From an uncultured Duncaniella sp. (GTDB lineage: Bacteria > Bacteroidota > Bacteroidia > Bacteroidales > Muribaculaceae): DNA of 64,000 nt. Position numbers and translations under genes: made by a program. Numbering within the stretch: the stretch's first letter is position 1; every line of letters starts with the position of its first letter. The notes beneath the pieces are model-generated. The model was not told where the DNA came from and did no database searches. It worked only from the letters and a program-made list of their open reading frames with translations. The stretch is from assembly GCA_910577255.1 (NCBI GenBank), contig CAJTMH010000003.1:1-64000 (forward strand), given 5' to 3'. Positions 27,840 to 36,345 of the stretch are shown piece by piece.

Positions 27840-28275
27840 ATTTCATCAGATCGTTCATATCCCTGAAGCCGATGGAGGCATAGACGCTGCGCCCCATATC
27901 AGTTGTCTCGAGATATATTTTATTACAGTTTCTGTCGCGTGATTCTCCAACCAGATGTTCGAGAATCGCTGTAGCAATACCTTCGTGCCTGAATGCCGGT
28001 CTCACATACATGTTCATGATGTAGGCGCATCGTCCTGACGGATTATCAGGAGACGGCATCTCTTCATAAAAACACACGGCTCCGCAGCCGGCCTCTATGC
28101 CGTCGCGGCATGCTATGATGGCTATATGGGATCCGTCGCTGATGTGCCGGATGAAAAAATCACGGTTGGATGCAAGCAAAGCTTCGTCGGGTTCATGCCG
28201 GAACACGCAGCCGAGCACCTCTCGTCTCCACTCCATCAGCTGTTCAATGTCGGTCAATCGGCGCAATTCAATCAT
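27829..28275 (-). CDS. GNAT family N-acetyltransferase
   Basis: A 148-residue GNAT protein. The acetyl-CoA binding motif A is MYVRPAFRHEGIATAILEHL, preceded by the YIMNMYV strand and followed by NKIYLETTDMGRSVYASIGF. The probable substrate is a small amine or an amino acid-derived compound. It overlaps the adenylation gene by 8 bases and the esterase gene by 11 bases, so the three are translationally coupled and probably act on the same compound. Confidence 0.82.
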   Translation of the reverse strand: MIELRRLTDIEQLMEWRREVLGCVFRHEPDEALLASNRDFFIRHISDGSHIAIIACRDGIEAGCGAVCFYEEMPSPDNPSGRCAYIMNMYVRPAFRHEGIATAILEHLVGESRDRNCNKIYLETTDMGRSVYASIGFRDMNDLMKYEG

Positions 28276-29755
28276 CCTCAGCCTCCTTCAGTACAATAGG
28301 CAATGCCGACATGTCAACTTTGCCGCGTTTGTTGACCGGGATTTCCTTAACCGCCACAAAAAATTCAGGAATCATGAAGTCGGTAAGCTCCTTCCGCAGC
28401 CAATTTTTGACGTCGTGGAGAGAATACTCTTTGTGTGCAGGGACGAAATATGCCACGAGATATGCGAGTCCGGCATCGTCGTTGAAGGCACGGACAATTC
28501 CGCGTTCCACATCGGGCGAGGTGTTCAGCACATTCTCCACCTCCTCCGGTTCGACTCGTTTGCCGAGTATCATCACCTGCTCATCGCGACGGTGGAGGAA
28601 GGCGATGTTTCCATCGGGCAGAAAATAGCCCATATCACCGCTGCGATACATTCTTTTGCCGTCAGGGAGTTTGACGAAATTCCTTTGTTCCGGCGGAGTG
28701 CCGAGATAACCGGCTGAGACACCATTCCCGAAAATGCAGATTTCGCCTACCGTACCATCCGGGACTTCCTTGCCGTTTTTGTCCAGGATTTTCACCTCGA
28801 CACCTTTCACGGCTTTACCTATGGGATAGGTGCCGTCGTCGAGTGGCAGGGCGTTGTCGCAGCGGAAATATGTGGCGCAGACGGTGGTTTCCGAGGGTCC
28901 GTATGTGTTGTAGACCAACATTCCCTTGCCGGTCAGGTGGTCAATGTAGGATGCGCGCAGTACATCCCCTCCGCTTATCAGCAGCCGCAATGATTCTGGC
29001 AAAGTGTCGAGTTTGTTCAACTCGGCCACCAGATATGGGAAGCCGCTTATCTCAGTCACTTTGTGGCGCTTGACAAAGTCCATCAACACCGTTATGTCAC
29101 CCTCCATGATCTCTTTGGGCGGGATGGCGAGTGTGGCACCGTTGAGGAGAGTGGCAAACACCTCCTCGACAAATATGTCAAACGAGCATACAGAGTATTG
29201 GAGCATAACATCACCGGGTGCTGTGTGAAACTCGGCCTCGAATGCTTCCGCGTAGTTTACCACACTGCGGTTCTCCACCATCACACCCTTGGGGTGTCCG
29301 GTAGTACCTGACGTGTAAAGCACATAGGCCAGGCCGTCGGGAGTCGAATGGTCGGTATAATCAGGGCAATCGTCACTCAGATTATTACAGAACTCGCTTG
29401 TTATGACAAGCTCTGTCTTCGCTTTTCCCATCATATATCTGATTCTGTCCTCAGGAAGAGATGGCTCGGCCGGTATGTAGGCAGCCCCTGATTTGAGGAC
29501 TGCAAAGATGGTGGCGATCATATCCATGCCATGGGGCATGACCACACCGATAAATTTCTGATGCCGTGCCTCTCCTATTTTCTCGGCAATGGAATTAATA
29601 CGGCAATCCAGATCCGAGTAAGTCATACTTTTGGTGTCTGTGACTATGGCTACGGCATTGGGCTGTATTTCCACCCATCGGTGAAAGCGGGAGTAAATTG
29701 TATTATCTTTCATATTAAGATAAGTCCGGTAGCTATCGTTTTGTTCACGTTGCAT
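28268..29755 (-). CDS. Stand-alone amino-acid adenylation (NRPS A-domain type) enzyme
   Basis: A 495-residue AMP-forming enzyme that resembles a single NRPS adenylation domain or DltA-type ligase. Core motifs are present: LYTSGTTGHPKG (A3), NTYGPSETTV (A5), MYRSGDMGYF (A7), RRDEQVMILGKRVEPEEVENV (A8) and NKRGKVDM (A10) with the catalytic Lys. No condensation, carrier or thioesterase domain is attached or adjacent, so the acceptor is unknown. A second start (ATG 29713) is possible. It follows the STN barrel gene by 29 bases and is coupled to GNAT and esterase genes, suggesting activation, acetylation and ester cleavage on one pathway. Confidence 0.83.
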   Translation of the reverse strand: MQREQNDSYRTYLNMKDNTIYSRFHRWVEIQPNAVAIVTDTKSMTYSDLDCRINSIAEKIGEARHQKFIGVVMPHGMDMIATIFAVLKSGAAYIPAEPSLPEDRIRYMMGKAKTELVITSEFCNNLSDDCPDYTDHSTPDGLAYVLYTSGTTGHPKGVMVENRSVVNYAEAFEAEFHTAPGDVMLQYSVCSFDIFVEEVFATLLNGATLAIPPKEIMEGDITVLMDFVKRHKVTEISGFPYLVAELNKLDTLPESLRLLISGGDVLRASYIDHLTGKGMLVYNTYGPSETTVCATYFRCDNALPLDDGTYPIGKAVKGVEVKILDKNGKEVPDGTVGEICIFGNGVSAGYLGTPPEQRNFVKLPDGKRMYRSGDMGYFLPDGNIAFLHRRDEQVMILGKRVEPEEVENVLNTSPDVERGIVRAFNDDAGLAYLVAYFVPAHKEYSLHDVKNWLRKELTDFMIPEFFVAVKEIPVNKRGKVDMSALPIVLKEAEDD

Positions 29756-29784
29756 GCCCGGCTTCTCCGGAACTCCAAAGCGTG

Positions 29785-32322
29785 TTATTTCAATATGCCG
29801 GATGATGCTGTGCCTGACACCGACGGCTCGTCGTCGCGTTTCACCTTTTTACCGAAGCCAAATGTGTAGGTGGCTGACAGCTGAACAAGCGCATGGCTGC
29901 TGCCATTGTAAATCTGTTCGTAGGTGCTATAATAGTTGCTGTGCATCTCTTGTCGGGCATTCCTCCAGTTCCAGCGTGTGAAGTTTATGAAATTAGCTTT
30001 CACGTTCCAGTCGGAGCAAGCCCAGCCGATAGCGATATACCAGTCGTTTTTCGTCCTGTTCCAGATGCCGGTCCTGCTGTCAGCTGCCGCTTTATCCGAT
30101 ATATAGGTGATATTGAAGTTCCAGTTGCCCAGGTAGTAAGCCACTCTGGCATGCCATTCTATATGCGAGTTGTCGGCATAATAAGGCTTTCCGTTATGGT
30201 TGAGGACATGACACACTTGACCGGTAAGCATGAGTGATCTGTCGAGAAACCGTGCGGTGGCGTTTAATCCATACTCATATTTGGCGAAACCTCCCATGGG
30301 CTGCTTTATGGTGCGTATAATTCCTTCCTCGGTAGCCTCATAGTCATAGGTGTACCTGTTTCTGACCATCCACCCCAAAGCGTAGGCCCCGAGATTGAAA
30401 TTGTTGTCGGGCAACCAGGTATATCCTAAGTAGGCATCATAGTTTTTGTTGGGCGTGAGGTTTGGATTTCCGGTATATTTCATGAATGGCGAGGACGCTA
30501 TGATATTTTCGCTCTTATAGCTCGGTGACGGAGCCCAGGAGCTGTAATGGAATACGGCCGACAGGGAATGCTTCTCTCTGAAAGTATACTGGAGCGAAAA
30601 ATCGAACCAAGGTGATGACTCATTGTCCACCATGTCTCCAAATTGGAGTCTGTCCCAGTCGGAGCCAATCCCGGCCATGGTATACAAGTTGCCGACGGTG
30701 ACATTATATGTCACTCCTATGCCGATGCGTGTGGATTTAGTCTTATCAAATGAATTTGCCGAACCTGAGTAGCGTGTGCGGTTGTATTCATACGTTCCTC
30801 TCATAAATCCGAGCAGATTTCCGTATTTGCCGAAACCGTGGCTGAATTTCAGATCGCCGTTTAATTGGTTGGTGTTATCTGTGGCTCCGTTCAGTATCGG
30901 CTGAAAGCTCGCCTCACGATATGAGGAATTCTGGTCAGTGTGTGAATATACATACGAGGCTATGAGTGTCAGTGAGTTGCTGCGTGGCAAAGAGAAGTAA
31001 TAATAACCGTTATAGGCAATGAACTTAGCGCGATTGTCGAGTGTGGACGCGAAGTCGGAGGCCGGGAACAATGAAGGGGTATAGCTGACTGAGCCACTTC
31101 GGTCAGAATGAGGCTTATCGTCGATGCTGGCGTTTATTTGGGTTGAGGCCTGGATTTCGTCAGAGGTATATGTGGCCTTGAAGGCCGCCAGATACTGTTG
31201 GTTCTCAGTTTTTGATGACTTGGTCTCGGAGTGTCGCTCAAACTCTTTGATAGAGCCGTCGGCCTGTGGGAGCTTGAATCTCTCTGTCATATCAGAACCG
31301 TAGTGGCTGTTGTCCATGTTGAACTCATATCCCATCAGGTCGTAGGTCATATTCTTATATTGTAATCTGACACTGCCTAACAGTTGCTCTGAAAAGCTGA
31401 TGAGATTGGCATGCCCGAATCCCTTTACATAGCCGCCGTACTCATATCTCTGCATTATGAAATTGATTACATAGGGGGTGCCCTGCAGACGTGGGTCGGA
31501 TGGGGATTCGTAATACTCCACTTTTTTGACATCGCTGACTCGCATTGCCTGCAGGTCGTTGGCGGAGGCAGGGAGATAGTCGATGAATACGGCGACAGGT
31601 ATTCCTGCGTTTGTAACGATATTCCCTCCGGTCATAAGGCCGAGTTGCGGTATTGACATGTGCTCAAGGAGGTCTGTACCGGTCTGTGCCGCGTTTTTCT
31701 GCCGTTGGGTAGGGATATAGACAGTGCGGTCGGCGTGGAGGTGGGCATTCTGAGCTTCAATCTTTACTTCGCCGAGTTTAACAGACTGTTGGGCCATGTG
31801 GATTGTGCCGACGTCTGGAGTGTGGCATTGGACATAGGTGGTCTGATAGCCAAGACACGAGACTTTGGCTATGACTTTTTGGCGGTCACACGGAATCGTG
31901 AACCGGCCATTGCCGTCAGTGATACCGTATGTGATAACTGTGGAGTCGCGAGGGGCAAGAATCAGAACTGTGGCAGCTGCCACAGGCTCATTATCCACAC
32001 CCATTGCCTGGCCTGAATAGATATATTTCCCATGTTGAAGGGCCTCTATATAATACGAGTCCTTGGCCTTTGCGACGATAACAGGGTTGAGTCCCACAGT
32101 CTGACGGAGGGCATCATAGACATTTTCAGCCTTGACCGTTGCACTCGTCTTATAATTCTCAAGTTCATTGTAGATGAAGTTGATTTCGAGTTCAGGATGC
32201 TCAGCCACAATGCGTTGAATGGCCTCCGGCAACGGAGTGGAATTGAATCTGTAGGAAAACGTCTCAGCTTCAGCCATGACAGTGACTATCATGACCGCTA
32301 TAAAAGTAAAGATACGTGTCAT
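29785..32322 (-). CDS. Outer-membrane beta-barrel receptor with N-terminal STN signalling domain
   Basis: An 845-residue outer-membrane protein. A signal peptide (1-20) is followed by an STN domain (about 22-90, SYRFNSTPLPEAIQRIVAE). A carboxypeptidase-regulatory-like beta sandwich (about 97-175), a plug-like region (MRVSDVKKVEYYESP) and a large barrel of the OMP_b-brl_3 type complete it. The STN domain is the part that, in sensory TonB-type receptors, contacts the anti-sigma factor. The anti-sigma and sigma genes lie immediately upstream with a 4-base gap, so this is the sensor of that circuit. The ligand is unknown. A siderophore or small metabolite is inferred from the neighbouring genes. 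Confidence 0.85.
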   Translation of the reverse strand: MTRIFTFIAVMIVTVMAEAETFSYRFNSTPLPEAIQRIVAEHPELEINFIYNELENYKTSATVKAENVYDALRQTVGLNPVIVAKAKDSYYIEALQHGKYIYSGQAMGVDNEPVAAATVLILAPRDSTVITYGITDGNGRFTIPCDRQKVIAKVSCLGYQTTYVQCHTPDVGTIHMAQQSVKLGEVKIEAQNAHLHADRTVYIPTQRQKNAAQTGTDLLEHMSIPQLGLMTGGNIVTNAGIPVAVFIDYLPASANDLQAMRVSDVKKVEYYESPSDPRLQGTPYVINFIMQRYEYGGYVKGFGHANLISFSEQLLGSVRLQYKNMTYDLMGYEFNMDNSHYGSDMTERFKLPQADGSIKEFERHSETKSSKTENQQYLAAFKATYTSDEIQASTQINASIDDKPHSDRSGSVSYTPSLFPASDFASTLDNRAKFIAYNGYYYFSLPRSNSLTLIASYVYSHTDQNSSYREASFQPILNGATDNTNQLNGDLKFSHGFGKYGNLLGFMRGTYEYNRTRYSGSANSFDKTKSTRIGIGVTYNVTVGNLYTMAGIGSDWDRLQFGDMVDNESSPWFDFSLQYTFREKHSLSAVFHYSSWAPSPSYKSENIIASSPFMKYTGNPNLTPNKNYDAYLGYTWLPDNNFNLGAYALGWMVRNRYTYDYEATEEGIIRTIKQPMGGFAKYEYGLNATARFLDRSLMLTGQVCHVLNHNGKPYYADNSHIEWHARVAYYLGNWNFNITYISDKAAADSRTGIWNRTKNDWYIAIGWACSDWNVKANFINFTRWNWRNARQEMHSNYYSTYEQIYNGSSHALVQLSATYTFGFGKKVKRDDEPSVSGTASSGILK

Positions 32323-32326
32323 GATT

Positions 32327-32965
32327 TCAGTCGATTATTATGGTTTTACCCACAAGTGAGAGCTGGATTTGCTCGAAATTGTTCAGACTTCCTGCCACGT
32401 CTTCAATCGGGAGAGTCTGGTTCCATCTGAAGTAAAGACGTAGTGATTTCATGGAGTCATCCTTGAACTCTGCCTCATAACCATAATGGTTTGCGATTTG
32501 GGCTATGATTGTCTCGAGAGGGGCGTTGTCGAATATTATTGGACCGGATATCTGTGGCTCCACGTCACCGTTGACTATGGTGGTGTCAGGATGTAAAGCG
32601 ACGTCCGTAGTGACATCGTTGACAACGGCAGGTGCTACAGCTTGCGGTTCAGTGAAATAGCTCATACTTACACTAACCACAGTTGCGACGGCGGCGAGTG
32701 AGGCAATGGCGATGAGTATACTTGCCGCGATGTTGCGTGAGAAGAGAGAGACAAGCCTCAAGCGATGTTGATTGTGGGCGCTATTGAATGCTTTCCACTC
32801 TGCATCAACATCGGGCGAGGTGAGGGGCTGCAGGGAAGCCTTTGTTTTGTCGAGAGTGTCAAGCACATCCTTGATTTCGGGGTCCTGAAGCAGGGTGCTG
32901 ATTTCAGCCTCAGTGAAACGCTCCGGGTGCTCTATTGCTTCAAACAACTGGTCGATTTTATCCAT
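32327..32965 (-). CDS. Anti-sigma factor with DUF4974 domain, minimal FecR-like
   Basis: About 212 residues. The cytosolic N-terminus contains a short helical region (MDKIDQLFEAIEHPERF). One transmembrane helix follows (about residues 77-103). A periplasmic DUF4974 domain occupies the last 75 residues (IIFDNAPLETIIAQIANHYGYEAEF). The FecR beta-domain usually found between membrane helix and DUF4974 is essentially missing. The ATG at 32965 lies one base after the sigma stop codon and is preferred over an earlier in-frame ATG (32992) inside the sigma gene. It should hold the ECF sigma factor inactive until the STN receptor binds its ligand. Confidence 0.82.
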   Translation of the reverse strand: MDKIDQLFEAIEHPERFTEAEISTLLQDPEIKDVLDTLDKTKASLQPLTSPDVDAEWKAFNSAHNQHRLRLVSLFSRNIAASILIAIASLAAVATVVSVSMSYFTEPQAVAPAVVNDVTTDVALHPDTTIVNGDVEPQISGPIIFDNAPLETIIAQIANHYGYEAEFKDDSMKSLRLYFRWNQTLPIEDVAGSLNNFEQIQLSLVGKTIIID

Positions 32966-32966
32966 T

Positions 32967-33443
32967 CTAAGAAAGTTTTTGGCGTAAGACATCTATTGCA
33001 TGACGCAAATGCTTATAGACAGCCACCTCGCTTATGCTCAGGAAATCGGCTATCTCCTTGTAACTCTTCCCTTCTGCGAACCTCAGGTTCACCACTCTGC
33101 GGCAATTTTCAGTCAGATCTTTGGCTACGGTGATGTTTATCCGGGCGAGAGTCTCATCGTCGGGCCATTCCTCGTCATCAATTTCCTGCTCATCCACTGC
33201 GTAAAGTTTATTCAAGCGGTCTCTTGCAGAGAGATTGCGGATGTGGTTAAGGCATCTGTTGCGGACGGCTTTTAGCAGATAAGCCTCCGACACCGTGGCG
33301 AGATTGCTTGTGAGGAGCGATTCAAAGACATCATGAACTATATCTCTTGACACCTCATTATCACGCAGTATCAGCATCGCCAGACGATACATCGCCGGGT
33401 AGTGTGCCCTGAAAAGTGTTTCTATGTCGTTGGTATGCTGCAT
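32967..33443 (-). CDS. ECF-type RNA polymerase sigma factor
   Basis: About 158 residues. Region 2 is visible (LFRAHYPAMYRLAMLILRD...AEDIVHD-like DIVHDVFESLL), and region 4 ends the protein (RRVVNLRFAEGKSYKEIADFL and the helix-turn-helix AVYKHLRHAIDVLRQ). The start at ATG 33443 gives the usual family N-terminus. A longer frame to 33518 adds an unrelated stretch. Region 4 with SISEVAVYKHLRHA is typical of the Bacteroides ECF group that pairs with FecR/STN receptors. It heads a six-gene operon and probably autoregulates it. Confidence 0.9.
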   Translation of the reverse strand: MQHTNDIETLFRAHYPAMYRLAMLILRDNEVSRDIVHDVFESLLTSNLATVSEAYLLKAVRNRCLNHIRNLSARDRLNKLYAVDEQEIDDEEWPDDETLARINITVAKDLTENCRRVVNLRFAEGKSYKEIADFLSISEVAVYKHLRHAIDVLRQKLS

Positions 33444-33672
33444 TCTGGTTTTAAAATGGTGCAAAGTGACCCGGAGGGCCGATAATTTGTCGTCATACAC
33501 CAATAAGACACATGACATCCGGAAAACCTAACCTCTAACGCAAAAAAATCGGTGTTAAATGGTAAATTAATGGCAGGTTATGATGAATAATACCCGCAAA
33601 TGTAACAAATATTCCGCATTCCCGCTATTTCAGATTGCGTCAGCTGTGCTGTTCGCCATCTGAAATGAGGAG

Positions 33673-33704
33673 TTTGCCATTTGCGCTAAACTTTTTTAAT
33701 ATTG
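33673..33704 (+). promoter_or_regulatory. Promoter for the secreted hydrolase gene
   Basis: TTTG (33673-33676), a 20-base spacer and TAATATTG (33697-33704, one mismatch from TAnnTTTG) lie 43 bases upstream of the ATG. Confidence 0.65.
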
Positions 33705-33747
33705 GTGGTCTTATTTTATAGATAAGCACTTAAACAACACTAATAAG

Positions 33748-34773
33748 ATGGAACTTAAGAAAATTACATTTAATGCTATTCTATCAGTTGCTATAGCGGG
33801 ATGTGTGCCTGCAATGATGTCATGCGCAAGTGACAAGACCTCCTCGGAGAAGCAGGATTCAGCCAGCGACACAATCGAACGTAAAGGAGGCAAGGTTGGC
33901 GGTCCGCAGTTGGGTACTCCCGGTGGCGGTCCCGTTATTGACAAGACAGGCGACTCTGTGCTGCAGGCCATGATTAAGGCCGAAGTCCCAGAGTTCAAGC
34001 AGCTTATCTATTCCGACTCCGTAACAGGCAAGACTCTGAAATATAATCTCTATGTTCCGAAAGACGTGGATGCTTCCAAGCAGTATCCCCTCGTGCTCTT
34101 CATGGCTGACGCCAGCACTCCCGGTGAAAGTTTCACCACTCCTCTCACCCAGGGTTACGGTGCATTGGTTTGGGCCACTTCTGAATGGCAGGCTAAGAAT
34201 CCCTGCTATGTGCTCGTTCCGCAGTACTCCGGTGTGGCTGTGAATGATGCCTACGAGCATACTGATGAAGTGGACATGGTGATAAGACTGCTGAAAAACA
34301 TTGTGGCTGATAATAACGTGGACTCCGATCGTCTCTACACCACCGGTCAGTCGATGGGTGGTATGATTTCGATGTACTATAACATCACTTATCCCGACAT
34401 CTTCGCAGCGTCGGTTTTTGTGGACTGCCATTGGGACACCAATAAGTTCGGCGAACTGGCTCAGCATAAATTCACTTATGTCACCGCAGGAAAGAATGGA
34501 AGCTCATTCGGTAATATTCAGGCTCTTGAAGCAGCTGCGCAGAAGGACGGTGTGAAATACGAGTATGCCACATGGAGCGCAAAATTACCTCAAGCCGAGC
34601 AGGACTCATTGGCCACCGCTCTTCTTGCCAAAGGTGCGCCGATTAACATAATAAACTTCACACCAAAATCAGTGCTGCCCGATGACGGCAAAGGTAGCGA
34701 GCACATGTACTCGTTTGACTATGCCTATAAGCTGACTCCGGTGCGCGAATGGCTTTTCAAGCAGAAAAAATAG
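33748..34773 (+). CDS. Secreted alpha/beta hydrolase lipoprotein
   Basis: A 341-residue protein with a lipobox-like MMSC (Cys26) and a Gly/Ser/Lys-rich tether to about residue 65. An alpha/beta hydrolase of the PHB-depolymerase/feruloyl-esterase-like type follows. The nucleophile elbow is TTGQSMGGM with Ser202, and the C-terminal EHMYSFDYAYK carries the likely catalytic His. It is transcribed away from the sigma operon from its own promoter and followed by an MFS exporter gene after a hairpin. It may act on esters at the cell surface. The substrate is unknown. Confidence 0.8.
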   Translation: MELKKITFNAILSVAIAGCVPAMMSCASDKTSSEKQDSASDTIERKGGKVGGPQLGTPGGGPVIDKTGDSVLQAMIKAEVPEFKQLIYSDSVTGKTLKYNLYVPKDVDASKQYPLVLFMADASTPGESFTTPLTQGYGALVWATSEWQAKNPCYVLVPQYSGVAVNDAYEHTDEVDMVIRLLKNIVADNNVDSDRLYTTGQSMGGMISMYYNITYPDIFAASVFVDCHWDTNKFGELAQHKFTYVTAGKNGSSFGNIQALEAAAQKDGVKYEYATWSAKLPQAEQDSLATALLAKGAPINIINFTPKSVLPDDGKGSEHMYSFDYAYKLTPVREWLFKQKK

Positions 34774-34817
34774 ACCGCGGCCATTATTGGCATCCGTTGC
34801 CTCATAGATATGTGTAA

Positions 34818-34863
34818 AAGGACAGGATTACCGTGAACCGGCTATAATCTTGTCCTTCTCTTA
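34818..34863 (+). terminator. Hairpin after the secreted hydrolase gene
   Basis: A 13-bp stem, aaggacaggatta (34818-34830) / taatcttgtcctt (34845-34857), with one G-U pair is followed by a pyrimidine-rich run. Termination may be partial, allowing read-through into the MFS gene. Confidence 0.65.
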
Positions 34864-34900
34864 TTAAAACTGACAGGATTTATCCTCCGTTATATAATAT

Positions 34901-36268
34901 ATGGATAACTCAAATACAGTAAAATTCTCTATACGCAGATATATTGCCGTGCTGGCTATACTGATCGTTCTTGTGATGACAGTGCTTGATGTCACTGTTG
35001 TCAATGTGGCTCTTCCTGTGATAGCTGAAAAGTTCGGCATATCGAACTCTAATGCTGTATGGATCATCACCATCTACCAGCTGGTCATCACCATGCTGCT
35101 TCTGCCGTTTTCCTCATTCGGCGACAAGTATAGTTACCGCAAGTGCTTCCTGTCGGGTGTGGCGGTGTTCACGGTTGCATCCGGTCTGTGTGCTGCCTCT
35201 CAGTCATTTGTCATGATTGTCGCGGCCCGAGCCCTTCAGGGTGTTGGTGCGGCATGTGTCATGGGTGTCAATATTGCTTTGACTCGTCTGATATATCCGC
35301 GTCAGGTGTTGGGTAGAGGTTTGGCTCTGAATGCCATGGTCATTGCCATTGCCACCGCAGCGGGTCCTACCATTGCCGGAGCATTATTGTCGGTCGCATC
35401 GTGGCATTGGCTCTTCCTTGTGAACGTGCCTTTTGGCATTGTGGCCTTTATACTTGGCAAACGGCTCCTTCCCCAAAATCCGGTCAAGGATAGCAGTGGG
35501 AAGTATGACTGGGTGAGTGGGCTGCAGAATGCTGTGACGTTCGGTCTCATATTTTGGGCCATAGGCAATATAGCCCGAAAGGGTGACATTGTGTTTAACT
35601 CGTGTATTCTGGCCATAGGCCTTTTGGTCGGGTTCCTTTATATACGTCGACAGCGACATAAGGAATCCCCGATGCTGCCTATCGATCTTTTCCGTATAAG
35701 ACTGTATTCATTGAGCATCTCCACGTCGGTCTGCTCATTCATAGCTCAGAACGTGGCCATGATTTCCCTGCCGTTTCTCTTTCTTGGCAATTATAGATTC
35801 TCGGAGATTACCACCGGCCTGCTCATGACACCGTGGCCACTCGCGACCATGATTGTGTCACCACTTGCGTCCAGATTTGTCGAACGACATAATCCCGGAG
35901 CCACGGCAGCTGCCGGCATGGCCGTTTATGCAGTCGGCATTCTTATGCTTCTTTTGGCCTCTCCTGCCGGTATATCGGAGTGGGATATTGCATGGAGGAT
36001 GGCTGTCTGCGGAGTCGGGTTCGGAATGTTCCAGACCCCTAACAACATCGTGATGGTAATGGCGACGCCGGTACATCGTACAGGAGGTGCCGGCGGGATG
36101 CAGAGCACAGCACGTCTGGTGGGACAGACTATTGGCGCTACCTTGGTCACCATCGTATTCGCATTGTCGGCTGTCGAGCTTCACTCAGTGCGCATCTGTC
36201 TGTGCATCGCTCTCGCATTTGCCATCATTGCCGGCCTCTTCAGTTTGAGTCGTGTGAAACAGATATGA
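34901..36268 (+). CDS. MFS transporter, DHA2 (14-helix drug exporter) type
   Basis: A 455-residue protein with about 14 hydrophobic helices. The N-terminal helix carries LDVTVVNVALPVIAEKFG, typical of the DHA2 family of drug:H+ antiporters. The GDKYSYRKCFL loop (motif A) and the ALQGVGAACVMGVN helix (motif C-like) support this. It exports small, often aromatic or amphipathic compounds. Position next to a secreted hydrolase, and close to the adenylation/acetyltransferase operon, suggests export of the product of that operon, but this is inferred. It ends a few bases before a convergent hairpin. Confidence 0.85.
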   Translation: MDNSNTVKFSIRRYIAVLAILIVLVMTVLDVTVVNVALPVIAEKFGISNSNAVWIITIYQLVITMLLLPFSSFGDKYSYRKCFLSGVAVFTVASGLCAASQSFVMIVAARALQGVGAACVMGVNIALTRLIYPRQVLGRGLALNAMVIAIATAAGPTIAGALLSVASWHWLFLVNVPFGIVAFILGKRLLPQNPVKDSSGKYDWVSGLQNAVTFGLIFWAIGNIARKGDIVFNSCILAIGLLVGFLYIRRQRHKESPMLPIDLFRIRLYSLSISTSVCSFIAQNVAMISLPFLFLGNYRFSEITTGLLMTPWPLATMIVSPLASRFVERHNPGATAAAGMAVYAVGILMLLLASPAGISEWDIAWRMAVCGVGFGMFQTPNNIVMVMATPVHRTGGAGGMQSTARLVGQTIGATLVTIVFALSAVELHSVRICLCIALAFAIIAGLFSLSRVKQI

Positions 36269-36270
36269 AT

Positions 36271-36316
36271 ATATGGCAGCCATTTCGCTTCGGCGGGAAT
36301 ATGGCTGCCATATTTG
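36271..36316 (+). terminator. Hairpin between convergent MFS and esterase genes
   Basis: A perfect 13-bp inverted repeat, atatggcagccat (36271-36283) / atggctgccatat (36301-36313), begins two bases after the MFS stop. The T-run is short, so it could work for either direction. Confidence 0.7.
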
Positions 36317-36345
36317 ATAGTATAGATTGTTGCGGGCTAAGTGTG

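Noticed and set aside
28268..29755. A complete NRPS siderophore biosynthesis cluster around the A-domain.
   Set aside because: No condensation, carrier, thioesterase or phosphopantetheinyl transferase genes are visible near it.
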